Assembly (NCBI GenBank): GCA_903906615.1
Contig: CAIVKT010000603.1
Coordinates: 1 to 8,040 of the forward strand
Reading direction: 5' to 3'
DNA length: 8,040 nt
Source of the DNA: an uncultured Bacteroidota bacterium
Lineage (GTDB): Bacteria > Bacteroidota > Bacteroidia > Chitinophagales > Chitinophagaceae
Both the position numbers and the translations under genes were made by a program. The notes under the pieces are model-generated. The model had not been told where the DNA came from, searched no databases, and saw only the letters and a list, made by a program, of their open reading frames with translations. Positions within the stretch are counted from its first letter, which is position 1; each line of letters begins with the position of its first letter. Of the stretch, positions 1-6,489 are shown in pieces.

Positions 1-432
1 GCCAACTATAACTGGGGCTTCCCCGGCATACCCGATAATACGGTGTGTATATACCCGGCAGACCTGTATGTGGGCAAGTATGTGTTTCATGATTCCGTTT
101 CGCTGCAATCCACCGGGCTGCCTATTTTCGTGGATAGCTTTATACTTACGTTTCACAAGATCAATAATTTGCGGCTGGCGGTTACCGGGTTCTGTGCCAA
201 TGGCGACAGCCTCTTTATCACAGCCGCGCCGACTTTCCTCGCTTCGGTAGATACCACGGAAGGCGACTCGGTGACCAACTGGGGCCAAAGCCTTTGCGGT
301 GTTGCGGATACCATAAACGGCAGCTTTGTGAAGGACAGGATATTTGACTCGCTGATGTACCTGAACCTACAGGTGGCGAGCGATACCGGTGTTGTGACGA
401 TTCATATAGGAACCGCAAAAAAAATACAATAG
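1..432 (+). CDS. C-terminal part of an unrecognised, probably exported protein (5' end outside window)
   Basis: The frame is open from base 1 and ends at TAG 430-432, giving about 143 residues of C-terminus; the true start lies upstream. I do not recognise the family. The visible part is rich in short alternating hydrophobic and polar stretches (for example LRLAVTGFCANGDSLFITAAP and LMYLNLQVASDTGVVTIHIG), which suggests a beta-sandwich-like fold. It holds Asn, Asp, Ser and Thr in turns and three Cys. No membrane segment, charged helix or type IX secretion C-terminal signal is visible; the chain simply ends GTAKKIQ. That composition is common in secreted or lipoprotein-type Bacteroidota proteins, but export is inference because the N-terminus is missing. 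It ends 4 nt before ribE on the same strand, so the two may be cotranscribed. The coding call is solid; the function is unknown. Confidence 0.7.
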   Translation, partial: ANYNWGFPGIPDNTVCIYPADLYVGKYVFHDSVSLQSTGLPIFVDSFILTFHKINNLRLAVTGFCANGDSLFITAAPTFLASVDTTEGDSVTNWGQSLCGVADTINGSFVKDRIFDSLMYLNLQVASDTGVVTIHIGTAKKIQ

Positions 433-436
433 CCCA

Positions 437-1036
437 ATGTTCACAGGCATCATAGAGGCAGTAGCCAACGTACAGGATATTATACACGAAGGCAGCAATA
501 TTCATTTCGTTATAGACAGCCCCATAACAGGTGAGCTAAAAGTAGACCAGAGTGTGGCGCACAACGGTGTATGCCTTACGGTGACCGAAATAACGGGTAG
601 CACATATAAAGTAACGGCAGTAGCCGAAACCCTTGCCAAAACAACCCTTAGCAACTGGCATAAGGGCGATACGCTGAACTGCGAGCGGGCGCTAAAAATG
701 GGTGACCGGCTGGATGGCCATTTTGTGCAAGGCCATGTGGATGCCACCGCACGGTGCATAGAAAAACAAACGCTGGAGGGTAGCTGGCTGTACCGTTTTC
801 AATTCCCGAAAGCATACGCGGCATTGGTGATAGAGAAGGGGTCTATTTGCATCAATGGTGTAAGCCTTACTGTATTTAATGTAGGTGTTGATGAATGCAC
901 AGTTACTATCATTCCGTATACGTATACGCATACCAACTTCAACAGGCTGGAAAGCGGTGATGCGGTGAATATAGAATTTGATGTGCTGGGCAAATATTTT
1001 TTGCGGAAGCAGGAGGTGGAAAAGCTCCTTGGTTAA
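437..1036 (+). CDS. ribE: Riboflavin synthase (alpha subunit)
   Basis: This cytosolic enzyme converts two molecules of 6,7-dimethyl-8-ribityllumazine into riboflavin plus a pyrimidinedione, the last step of riboflavin synthesis. The 199-residue product has the usual length and begins with the family hallmark MFTGIIEA. Two tandem lumazine-binding barrels are visible as an internal repeat: NGVCLTV (43-49) in the first half is matched by NGVSLTV (140-146) in the second. The linker DGHFVQGHVD (93-102) carries the two conserved histidines, His95 and His100, and Cys46 is in the usual position. The ATG at 437 is fixed by this N-terminus. The gene starts 4 nt after the preceding stop, so there is no room for an FMN riboswitch or its own promoter in the gap. 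It is either cotranscribed or expressed from a promoter inside the upstream gene. Its stop is only 4 nt from the stop of the convergent cutC. Symbol usage varies (ribC in some E. coli literature). Confidence 0.97.
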   Translation: MFTGIIEAVANVQDIIHEGSNIHFVIDSPITGELKVDQSVAHNGVCLTVTEITGSTYKVTAVAETLAKTTLSNWHKGDTLNCERALKMGDRLDGHFVQGHVDATARCIEKQTLEGSWLYRFQFPKAYAALVIEKGSICINGVSLTVFNVGVDECTVTIIPYTYTHTNFNRLESGDAVNIEFDVLGKYFLRKQEVEKLLG

Positions 1037-1040
1037 AAGA

Positions 1041-1715
1041 TCAATGTGGTAATTGCTGTACCATCATTCTTACTTCCTCTTCATTTGCAATAAAAGTCCC
1101 TTCCTTAGTAGTAAGGCCCGAGGAATGAAATTCTCTTGCTCCCGTTTCTTTTACAAGTCGCGCAATATTGGAGGACCGTACACTGCCGCCCGGCATGATG
1201 ATGATGCGGCCTGCTGCCTCATCTATTAGGTGTGACAGCATAGCGGCACCTTCTACAGCTGTCTTGTGGAGGCCGGAGGTGAGGATGCGTGCGCAGCCTG
1301 TATCAATTACGTCTTCCAGCGATCTGTGCGCATCGGGCGTTACATCAAATACTTTGTGGCAGGTAACGAGCATGGGGTAGGCGAGGCCCACCAGCCGTTT
1401 CATGTTCTCGGTATCAATATGTCCATTGGGCAGCTGTATGCCTGTGGCTATGCCTATACAGCCCAGTTCTTTGCAGGCCAGTATATCTTTCTTCATGATC
1501 TCCAGTTCCTCGGTATCATAAATAAAATTGCCACCACGGGGGCGTATCATGGGGAAGACGGGGATGGAAATATTGGACAGCGCATATTGTATCAGCCCAT
1601 AACTTGGTGTGGTGCCGCCATAGGTAGGATCGGCACAAAGCTCTATGCGGGATGCCCCTGCTTTTTCAGCCACAAGGCATGATTGTATGTTGTATGCGCA
1701 GAGCTCTAAGATCAT
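1041..1715 (-). CDS. cutC: CutC family protein (copper homeostasis family, TIM barrel)
   Basis: The 224-residue product matches the CutC family end to end, slightly shorter than the 248-residue E. coli protein. Recognisable blocks in order are LELCAYN (3-9), GASRIELCAD (20-29), the GGTTPSYGL block, PMIRPRGGNFIY (55-66), VTCHKVFDVTPD, RILTSGLHKTA, IIIMPGGSVRSSNI and the C-terminal REFHSSG. CutC proteins are cytosolic TIM barrels. The copper role comes from E. coli mutants, whose phenotype was later attributed largely to the small RNA MicL encoded at the cutC 3' end. The biochemical role here should therefore be treated as open. No metal transporter or regulator lies nearby. The ATG at 1715 is 20 nt after the glycosylasparaginase stop on the same strand, so cotranscription is likely. 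I see no Shine-Dalgarno sequence in that gap. The gene converges on ribE with 4 nt between stops and no terminator hairpin. Confidence 0.93.
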   Translation of the reverse strand: MILELCAYNIQSCLVAEKAGASRIELCADPTYGGTTPSYGLIQYALSNISIPVFPMIRPRGGNFIYDTEELEIMKKDILACKELGCIGIATGIQLPNGHIDTENMKRLVGLAYPMLVTCHKVFDVTPDAHRSLEDVIDTGCARILTSGLHKTAVEGAAMLSHLIDEAAGRIIIMPGGSVRSSNIARLVKETGAREFHSSGLTTKEGTFIANEEEVRMMVQQLPH

Positions 1716-1735
1716 CGCGGTGATTTTATGGATGC

Positions 1736-2752
1736 TTACTGATAATAATAGTTGGACTGCAAAACTTCCTCCCTTGTGCCGTTCTTTACCGAGTAGCTAA
1801 AGCCTTTCTGCAAAGCATACGCACCATACTCTCCTTTCTTATTCAGCGCGAGGAAGCCTACCTGCACTTCCTTTGCGGCTTCGGGGTTGCGGGTTACAAT
1901 GCGCATCACGGCTTGTTTACAGGCTTCTTCAGGGCTGTGCCCCTGCCGCATCAGCTCTACTACAAGGTGTGAGCCTACTATGCGTATCACTTCTTCACCC
2001 ACGCCGGTGCTGGTGGCCGCGCCTATCTCATTGTCCACATACAGCCCGGCACCTATTATTGGGGAGTCGCCTACACGCCCGTGCATCTTATAGGCCATAC
2101 CGCTGGTGGTGCAGGCGCCGCTCAGTTGCCCTTTGCTGTCCATAGCCACCATGCCTATAGTATCGTGGTTATGCTCGCCACCGGGCAGCATGTTCTCAAT
2201 GTTCTTTACCGGCTTGTATTGGCTGTTTTTGAGCCATTCTTTATATTCTTTTTCGCTTTTTTCGGTAAGCAGGTTCTCTTTTTTAAAGCCCTGCTCCAGC
2301 GCAAACTGTAATGCGCCATCGCCAACGAGCATCACATGCGGCGTTTTCTCCATTACCGCGCGGGCTACAGATATGGCATGCACTATATGCTCCATGCAGG
2401 CCACGGAGCCACACTTGCTGTTCTCATCCATGATACAGGCATCAAGCGTTACACGGCCATCACGATCGGGCCGGCCACCCAGGCCTACAGATTGATTATT
2501 GGGGTCTGCCTCAGGGATTTTTACGCCTGCCTCTACAGCATCCAGCGCGCGGCCCCCTTTCTCTAATGTTTTCCATGCTTCGGCATTAGCTGCTTTGCCA
2601 AAATCCCAGGTGGAGATAACAATGGGTTGGTCTTTGATATCAGGGAATGGGCCGGGGACAAGAGGCGATGGCTCGGCCAATACCTTTTTGCCGGCAAGCA
2701 ATGCCATAGAAGTGAGCAACGAAAGCTTTACAAATTTCCTGCGGTCGGCCAT
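1736..2752 (-). CDS. Glycosylasparaginase (N4-(beta-N-acetylglucosaminyl)-L-asparaginase), exported
   Basis: This Ntn-hydrolase cleaves the bond between GlcNAc and Asn in glycoprotein fragments. The 338-residue precursor begins with an export signal: RRKFVK (4-9), a hydrophobic run LSLLTSMALLA, then VLA before a likely cleavage near residue 27. The twin arginine followed by Phe resembles a Tat motif, although a Sec signal cannot be excluded. The autocatalytic site HDTIG lies at 196-200. Self-cleavage before Thr198 should produce the alpha and beta subunits, with Thr198 as nucleophile. Downstream are HGRVGDSPIIGAGLY (224-238), containing the substrate-binding Arg226 and Asp229, and the glycine-rich TSTGVGEE. 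A conserved Trp lies at 49 (STWDFG). These match the Elizabethkingia (formerly Flavobacterium) meningosepticum enzyme. The ATG at 2752 is supported by the signal peptide and by AGGA 5 nt upstream. The gene sits between recN (74 nt upstream) and cutC (20 nt downstream). A plain L-asparaginase or isoaspartyl peptidase is less likely, given the HGRVGDSP block. Confidence 0.95.
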   Translation of the reverse strand: MADRRKFVKLSLLTSMALLAGKKVLAEPSPLVPGPFPDIKDQPIVISTWDFGKAANAEAWKTLEKGGRALDAVEAGVKIPEADPNNQSVGLGGRPDRDGRVTLDACIMDENSKCGSVACMEHIVHAISVARAVMEKTPHVMLVGDGALQFALEQGFKKENLLTEKSEKEYKEWLKNSQYKPVKNIENMLPGGEHNHDTIGMVAMDSKGQLSGACTTSGMAYKMHGRVGDSPIIGAGLYVDNEIGAATSTGVGEEVIRIVGSHLVVELMRQGHSPEEACKQAVMRIVTRNPEAAKEVQVGFLALNKKGEYGAYALQKGFSYSVKNGTREEVLQSNYYYQ

Positions 2753-2757
2753 AATTA

Positions 2758-2761
2758 TCCT
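2758..2761 (-). promoter_or_regulatory. Weak Shine-Dalgarno-like AGGA for the glycosylasparaginase
   Basis: The minus strand reads AGGATAATTATG, so AGGA is 5 nt before the ATG at 2752. Most other starts in this window have no such motif, as expected in Bacteroidota. It agrees with the signal peptide in supporting this start codon. Confidence 0.35.
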
Positions 2762-2788
2762 GTTATCGTAACAAGATAGTAAGAAAAA

Positions 2789-2798
2789 GTAAATTTAC
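2789..2798 (-). promoter_or_regulatory. Possible -7 promoter box for the glycosylasparaginase, within a 10-bp palindrome
   Basis: GTAAATTTAC is a perfect 10-bp palindrome in the recN to glycosylasparaginase gap. Read on the minus strand, TAAATTTA (2797-2790) matches the Bacteroidota -7 consensus TAnnTTTG at all but the last base. A TTG lies upstream at 2816-2814, but the 16-nt spacer is slightly shorter than usual. If real, the leader would be roughly 30 nt and the glycosylasparaginase and cutC could be transcribed independently of recN. Confidence 0.3.
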
Positions 2799-2826
2799 AA
2801 TGTTTGTCGGGGTCAAAACCGAGACG

Positions 2827-4485
2827 TTAAACTTCTACAAGCTCGCGGGCGTTGCTCATAGCTGCCTCGCTGGGCTGTTCGCCACCAATCATGCGGGCAA
2901 TTGCGAGTACGCGCTCTTCCTGCGGCAATACTTTGATCTTAGTGGAGAGCCTGCCTGTTTTATCGGCCTCTTTATACACATAGAAGTGGCGTGTGCCACG
3001 TGCTGCTACCTGCGGCTGATGCGTAATACAAATGACCTGATGATACTGCGACAGACTGCGCAGCAAGATGCCTACCTGCCGTGCGGCTTCGCCGGAGATG
3101 CCGGTATCCACTTCATCAAATATAAGGGTGGGCAGGTGAAGCGCACGGGCGGTAATGGACTTGATGCAGAGCATGATGCGGCTCATTTCGCCGCCCGATG
3201 CTGCTTTTTGCAGTAGCTGAAACTGTCCGCTCTTATTGGCATCGAGCAGGAAGCTCACATCGTCAATGCCATTAGGCGTAGGGGGTGTTGTGGCTATGCG
3301 AATGTCGAAGCGGGCATTGGGCATACCCACCAATATGAGCAGCTCATTGATCTTTTCTATAAATGATGGCAATGCCTTTTTGCGCAATGCGGATAATTGG
3401 TCGGACTCGGCCAACAGTTCTTTGTATATAGCGCCTTCTTCCTTGGCCAGTTGCTCTATACCGTCATTAAGGTCCAGGGTGGCTTTTAATTCATGCTCCA
3501 GCTTGTGTTGTAGTTCCAACAGTTCTGCGGTGGTGGTCATGCCATGCTTTTTCAGCAGCTTGTAGCCCAGGTCCATGCGCTCCTGCAGTTCATTCATGGT
3601 TGCCGGGTCGAGCGATACTTTACTTTCTTCATTTTCCAGTTCGGCGGCAACATCTTTCAGTTCTGCCCACGCAGAGGACAGGCGTTCCTGCAGGGGTTTA
3701 ACCTCGGGTACAAGCTCGGCAATACCTTGCAACTGCTGGTTGATGCGCTTGAGCTCATTGATCAGCGGTTGCTCGCCTTCTTCCAGCATATTCCTTGATG
3801 CCTGCAATACGCTGATGATGCGCTCGGCATGGCTCATTTGTTTCAGTTGCTGATCCGCAAGCTCTATTTCATCCGGTTTGAATGCTGCCGCCACCAGTTC
3901 ATCGAGCAGAAATTGTTTGTACCCCGATTCTTTATGCCATTGCGACTGGCGTTCGCGCATGTCGGCCAGTTTCTGTTTTATTGATTTGTGTTTGTAGTAA
4001 AGCAGCCTGTAAGTGGCTACCGCACTCATGCTCTCGGCAATAGCATCCAGCGCTTCCATCTGGAAATTATCATCTTCCAGCGCCAGGTGGCCGAACTGCT
4101 GATGCAGATCTACAAGCAGGGAAGTAAGCTTTGTGAGTACACTGATGTTTACCGGCGTATCATTAATGAAAGCGCGGGATTTACCATTAACAGCTATCTC
4201 CCTGCGAATGATACATTGGTGGTCGTAGTCAATATCGGTTTCGGAAAGTGCCTGTTTAAAAGATTCATTATTTGCCACATCAAAATAACCCTCTATCACC
4301 GACTTCTCATTTTTATTAATGAGTACGGAAGTATCGGCACGCTCACCCAGTATCAGCGACAGTGCGCCGAGTATGATGCTCTTACCTGCACCTGTTTCAC
4401 CGGTTACGGTATTGAGGTGCGCATCCGGCTCCAGGGCCAGGTGATCAATGATAGCGTAATTGTTGATAACTAACTTTTGCAACAT
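2827..4485 (-). CDS. recN: DNA repair protein RecN (SMC-like ATPase)
   Basis: RecN is a cytosolic SMC-family ATPase that acts early in repair of DNA double-strand breaks by recombination. The 552-residue product has the family's normal length. Walker A GETGAGKS is at 29-36, right after the canonical start LQKLVINNYAIIDHL. A long charged central region (about 150-370), rich in Glu, Lys and Leu, forms the short coiled-coil arms. The ABC signature SGGEMSR is at 430-436, Walker B LPTLIFDEVDTGISG follows with Asp457 and Glu458, and the switch histidine is in ITHQPQVAA near 489. All catalytic elements are intact. The start at 4485 is fixed by the position of the N-terminal strand before Walker A. 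Upstream, 65 nt separate it from the DUF5615 gene; two related TTTACACC-containing segments lie there. Downstream, 74 nt separate it from the glycosylasparaginase. SOS control is known in E. coli, but I recognise no LexA box here. Confidence 0.98.
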   Translation of the reverse strand: MLQKLVINNYAIIDHLALEPDAHLNTVTGETGAGKSIILGALSLILGERADTSVLINKNEKSVIEGYFDVANNESFKQALSETDIDYDHQCIIRREIAVNGKSRAFINDTPVNISVLTKLTSLLVDLHQQFGHLALEDDNFQMEALDAIAESMSAVATYRLLYYKHKSIKQKLADMRERQSQWHKESGYKQFLLDELVAAAFKPDEIELADQQLKQMSHAERIISVLQASRNMLEEGEQPLINELKRINQQLQGIAELVPEVKPLQERLSSAWAELKDVAAELENEESKVSLDPATMNELQERMDLGYKLLKKHGMTTTAELLELQHKLEHELKATLDLNDGIEQLAKEEGAIYKELLAESDQLSALRKKALPSFIEKINELLILVGMPNARFDIRIATTPPTPNGIDDVSFLLDANKSGQFQLLQKAASGGEMSRIMLCIKSITARALHLPTLIFDEVDTGISGEAARQVGILLRSLSQYHQVICITHQPQVAARGTRHFYVYKEADKTGRLSTKIKVLPQEERVLAIARMIGGEQPSEAAMSNARELVEV

Positions 4486-4502
4486 GGGTTTTCCAATAAA
4501 TG

Positions 4503-4555
4503 AAGTGGTGTAAAGTTAATACTTGCTTAGATAAGTGGAAGGTGTAAATATTAAT
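4503..4555. repeat. Imperfect direct repeat upstream of recN
   Basis: Two similar segments lie about 30 nt apart: 4503-4520 (AAGTGGTGTAAAGTTAAT) and 4533-4555, which starts AAGTGG, carries GGTGTAAA and ends ATTAAT. The second copy has 5 extra bases. On the minus strand each reads ATTAA...TTTACACC. The near copy contains TAACTTTA (4518-4511), a 7-of-8 match to the TAnnTTTG box that would give recN a leader of about 20 nt. No matching -33 TTG was found. The far copy overlaps the DUF5615 stop codon. This could be a local duplication or paired regulatory sites. Confidence 0.35.
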
Positions 4556-4979
4556 CGTGAACTACTATTTCCTCGTTTGTAATAGCAATCATATTGTGAT
4601 GTTCGATCAGCTGTATGATGACATTCAATCCCTTACTAAATATTTCCAATAGCGTGTTATTATTGATGTTTCCGGTTTTCACTAAAATCAATTTTGACGG
4701 TTTCTTCTCAATGAGAAAAGAGCGAAGAAAATCATCATCTTTAGTTATTAATATGAAATTTTCTTGGAAGGCCTTTTCTTTGATGAAATTATCAGGAGTA
4801 GCGTTTTTGTTCGGAAGGTCTAGCGTGTGAATTGAGTAATAATCATTGGCGTTTAAAAAATCAGATAAACGTTTAGGTAACTGAGCATCGATTATGAATT
4901 TTAGTTTGTGATCAGTTTCGCCATACTTGATCGAAGCTTCCCTTAGTTGGGTTTCAACTTCTTTAAAAGTATAACTCAT
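4551..4979 (-). CDS. DUF5615 PIN-like protein, putative toxin of a DUF433-linked pair
   Basis: The 142-residue product has a DUF5615 (PIN-like) core: KFIIDAQLPKRLSDFL (27-42) with Asp31, an acidic middle segment TPDNFIKEKA (61-70), and ITKDDDFLR (78-86) with three aspartates followed by the ILVKTGNI strand. The spacing of acidic residues is that expected of a PIN-type metal-dependent RNase active site. The usual domain starts near residue 26, so the first 25 residues, MSYTFKEVETQL onward, are an extension. The ATG at 4979 overlaps the DUF433 stop as ATGA, so this start is favoured and translation is probably coupled. The order antitoxin-then-toxin and the pairing with DUF433 are typical of predicted toxin-antitoxin loci. 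RNase activity is inferred from the family and not shown. The gene is much AT-richer than recN or the aminotransferase, suggesting horizontal acquisition. Confidence 0.85.
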   Translation of the reverse strand: MSYTFKEVETQLREASIKYGETDHKLKFIIDAQLPKRLSDFLNANDYYSIHTLDLPNKNATPDNFIKEKAFQENFILITKDDDFLRSFLIEKKPSKLILVKTGNINNNTLLEIFSKGLNVIIQLIEHHNMIAITNEEIVVHD

Positions 4980-5212
4980 ACCGCTATCCGATATATGCTG
5001 TTAATATTGGTAAGTTTTGCTGCATACTCAAGGCAAGCGAGTATGTCTTCTCTTTGAAGATCAGGGTAGTCGGCTAATAACTCTTCTGTTGACATTCCTG
5101 ATGCCAATAAGTCCAACATCATGTCGACGGGGTAACGGAGACCTCTTATAGTTGGCTTACCGTGACATATTTTCTGATCAATAGTTATACGACCTAATGT
5201 TGCAGCGCTCAT
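4976..5212 (-). CDS. DUF433 protein, putative antitoxin
   Basis: The 78-residue product carries the complete DUF433 pattern: RITIDQKICHGKPTIRGLRYPVD (9-31, with the diagnostic HGKPTIRG), then LDLLASGMSTEELLADYPDLQREDILACLEYAA (33-65), a predicted helix-turn-helix-like helical half. DUF433 proteins are small predicted antitoxins, usually encoded directly before a PIN-like DUF5615 partner, as here. They probably bind the partner and may bind their own promoter. The stop TGA (4978-4976) overlaps the next start as ATGA. The ATG at 5212 is 13 nt downstream of a TATTTTTG box; no Shine-Dalgarno sequence is visible. An intrinsic terminator separates the gene from the aminotransferase, so the pair should be its own transcription unit. 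MSAATLG before the conserved RITID is a normal short N-terminus. Confidence 0.88.
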   Translation of the reverse strand: MSAATLGRITIDQKICHGKPTIRGLRYPVDMMLDLLASGMSTEELLADYPDLQREDILACLEYAAKLTNINSIYRIAV

Positions 5213-5225
5213 AAAATAATTTATT

Positions 5226-5233
5226 CAAAAATA
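5226..5233 (-). promoter_or_regulatory. Possible -7 promoter box for the DUF433-DUF5615 pair
   Basis: The minus strand reads TATTTTTG, a full match to the Bacteroidota TAnnTTTG box, 13 nt before the DUF433 ATG. No TTG lies 17-23 nt further upstream, where the sequence is the terminator hairpin. It is a one-element match in AT-rich DNA and could be chance. Confidence 0.3.
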
Positions 5234-5236
5234 CGC

Positions 5237-5273
5237 AAAAAAATAAGATCGAAGCGTTTGGCTCCGATCTTAT
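5237..5273 (-). terminator. Rho-independent terminator of the aminotransferase gene
   Basis: ATAAGATCG (5243-5251) is the exact reverse complement of CGATCTTAT (5265-5273). Inside it, AGC (5253-5255) pairs with GCT (5261-5263) around a 5-nt loop. The one remaining position (5252/5264) is an A-C mismatch on the plus strand but a U-G wobble in minus-strand RNA, giving a continuous 13-pair stem. On the minus strand the stem is followed by a run of T (5243-5237, one T shared with the stem), then TTTTT slightly further on. Both points favour termination of minus-strand transcription. The hairpin begins 21 nt after the aminotransferase stop and insulates the DUF433-DUF5615 pair from it. Confidence 0.82.
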
Positions 5274-5294
5274 AACTAATGTAATGTAGGTTGT

Positions 5295-6485
5295 TTACTG
5301 TTTATACACTTTCAGTGCTGCTTCCAGGCAATCCATAGCAGCGTTTATGTCGTTTTTGTTGAGCACATAGGCCAGGCGTACTTCGTCTTTGCCCTTACCG
5401 GCTGTGGCATAAAAGCCTGCTGCGGGGGCCATCATTACGGTCGCGCCATTGTGCGAGAATTCCTCCAGCAGCCACTGGCAGAATTTTTCGCTGTCTTGTA
5501 CCGGCAGCTTGGCCATAGCATAAAATGCACCACCGGGCAATGGGCAGGTAACGCCTTCCATCTTTTGGAGGCGGCTCACCAACAGGTCGCGGCGGGAGGT
5601 ATATTCGGCATGCACTTCGTCAAAATAATTTGCCGGAAGGTCCACGGCCGCTTCGCCAAGTATCTGCGCGAATGATGGCGGGCTGAGGCGTGCCTGTGCA
5701 AATTTCATGGCAGCATCCAGCACGCCTTGATTGCGTGTCACAAATGCACCTATACGGCCACCGCATGCGCTGTAGCGTTTAGAGATTGTATCCAGCAGGA
5801 TCGCATGTTCTTCCAATCCGGGTAAAGACAATGCAGAGATATGTTTGGCCCCATCATAGCAGAACTCACGGTAAGCCTCATCGCTAAACAGGAACAGGTC
5901 GTGTTTCAGGCAGATCTCGCGCAGCACATTCAGCTCATCCATGCTATACAGATAACCAGTGGGGTTATTTGGGTTGCAGATCATGATGGCCTTGGTGCGC
6001 ACAGTCACTGCTTTTTCAAACTCTTCGATAGCGGGCAATGCAAATCCGTTCTCAATACCTGAAGGAATAGGCACTACCTTGACGCCCGAGCTGGTGGAAA
6101 AGCCATTATAATTGGCATAGAACGGCTCGGGAATAATGATCTCATCACCCGGATCTAGGCAGCTCATTATGGCAAACATGATGGCCTCAGACCCGCCTGT
6201 GGTCACGATGATCTGGTTGGAGGTTACGTCTATATTATTGCGCTGGTAGTATGTAACCAGTTTCTTGCGGTAGCTTTCAAAACCAGGGCTCGGGCTATAC
6301 TCCAGTACCTTCATATCGGTATGGCGCACAGCGTCCAGTATGGCCTTTGGTGTTTCAATATCTGGCTGTCCGATATTGAGGTGATATACCTTGGTGCCCC
6401 TTTTTTTAGCGGCATCTGCGTATGGAACTAATTTACGTATTGGCGAAGGGGGCATCTGCGCCCCGCGATGTGATATTACCGGCAT
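5295..6485 (-). CDS. Pyridoxal-phosphate-dependent aminotransferase, class I/II (aspartate aminotransferase-like)
   Basis: This cytosolic enzyme transfers amino groups between amino acids and 2-oxo acids. The 396-residue product is a complete fold type I aminotransferase. Visible elements are LNIGQPDIETP (36-46), the phosphate-binding TGGSEAI (96-102), NPNNPTG (171-177), SDEAY (201-205) with the PLP ring Asp202 and Tyr205, and SKRYSACGGRIG (235-246) with Schiff-base Lys237 and Arg244. The substrate carboxylate arginine is Arg370 in EVRLAY. The substrate cannot be set from sequence; aspartate, aromatic and branched-chain activities all occur in this subfamily. The ATG at 6485 is chosen because the residues before Met11 (ISHRGAQ) resemble the conserved N-terminus of Bacteroidota homologues. 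Met11 at 6455 is the only nearby alternative and would give 386 residues. The gene has a well-formed promoter whose -7 box is only 4 nt before the ATG, and a strong terminator downstream, so it is probably monocistronic. Confidence 0.95.
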   Translation of the reverse strand: MPVISHRGAQMPPSPIRKLVPYADAAKKRGTKVYHLNIGQPDIETPKAILDAVRHTDMKVLEYSPSPGFESYRKKLVTYYQRNNIDVTSNQIIVTTGGSEAIMFAIMSCLDPGDEIIIPEPFYANYNGFSTSSGVKVVPIPSGIENGFALPAIEEFEKAVTVRTKAIMICNPNNPTGYLYSMDELNVLREICLKHDLFLFSDEAYREFCYDGAKHISALSLPGLEEHAILLDTISKRYSACGGRIGAFVTRNQGVLDAAMKFAQARLSPPSFAQILGEAAVDLPANYFDEVHAEYTSRRDLLVSRLQKMEGVTCPLPGGAFYAMAKLPVQDSEKFCQWLLEEFSHNGATVMMAPAAGFYATAGKGKDEVRLAYVLNKNDINAAMDCLEAALKVYKQ

Positions 6486-6489
6486 AGCG

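Noticed and set aside
400..440. FMN riboswitch in front of ribE
   Set aside because: Only 4 nt separate ribE from the preceding stop codon and no conserved FMN aptamer element is visible in the end of the upstream gene.
218..505. Minus-strand open frame of 95 codons opposite the first gene and the ribE start
   Set aside because: It crosses two genes on the other strand, and its composition is that of a shadow frame with no family match I recognise.
2106..2495. Plus-strand open frame of 129 codons
   Set aside because: It is antisense to the catalytic region of the glycosylasparaginase; its Ser, Pro and Cys-rich translation is typical of a shadow frame.
2807..2822. Terminator hairpin after recN
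   Set aside because: Only a 4-bp stem (TCGG with CCGA, 8-nt loop) without a T-run is present on the minus strand, too weak to call.
3988..4473. Long open frame of 161 codons on the plus strand
   Set aside because: It lies entirely antisense to the intact Walker A half of recN and its translation has no recognisable family pattern.
4551..5212. Classical VapBC pair
   Set aside because: The domains are DUF433 and DUF5615, not an AbrB, RHH or Phd antitoxin with a standard VapC; the relation to PIN domains is only distant.
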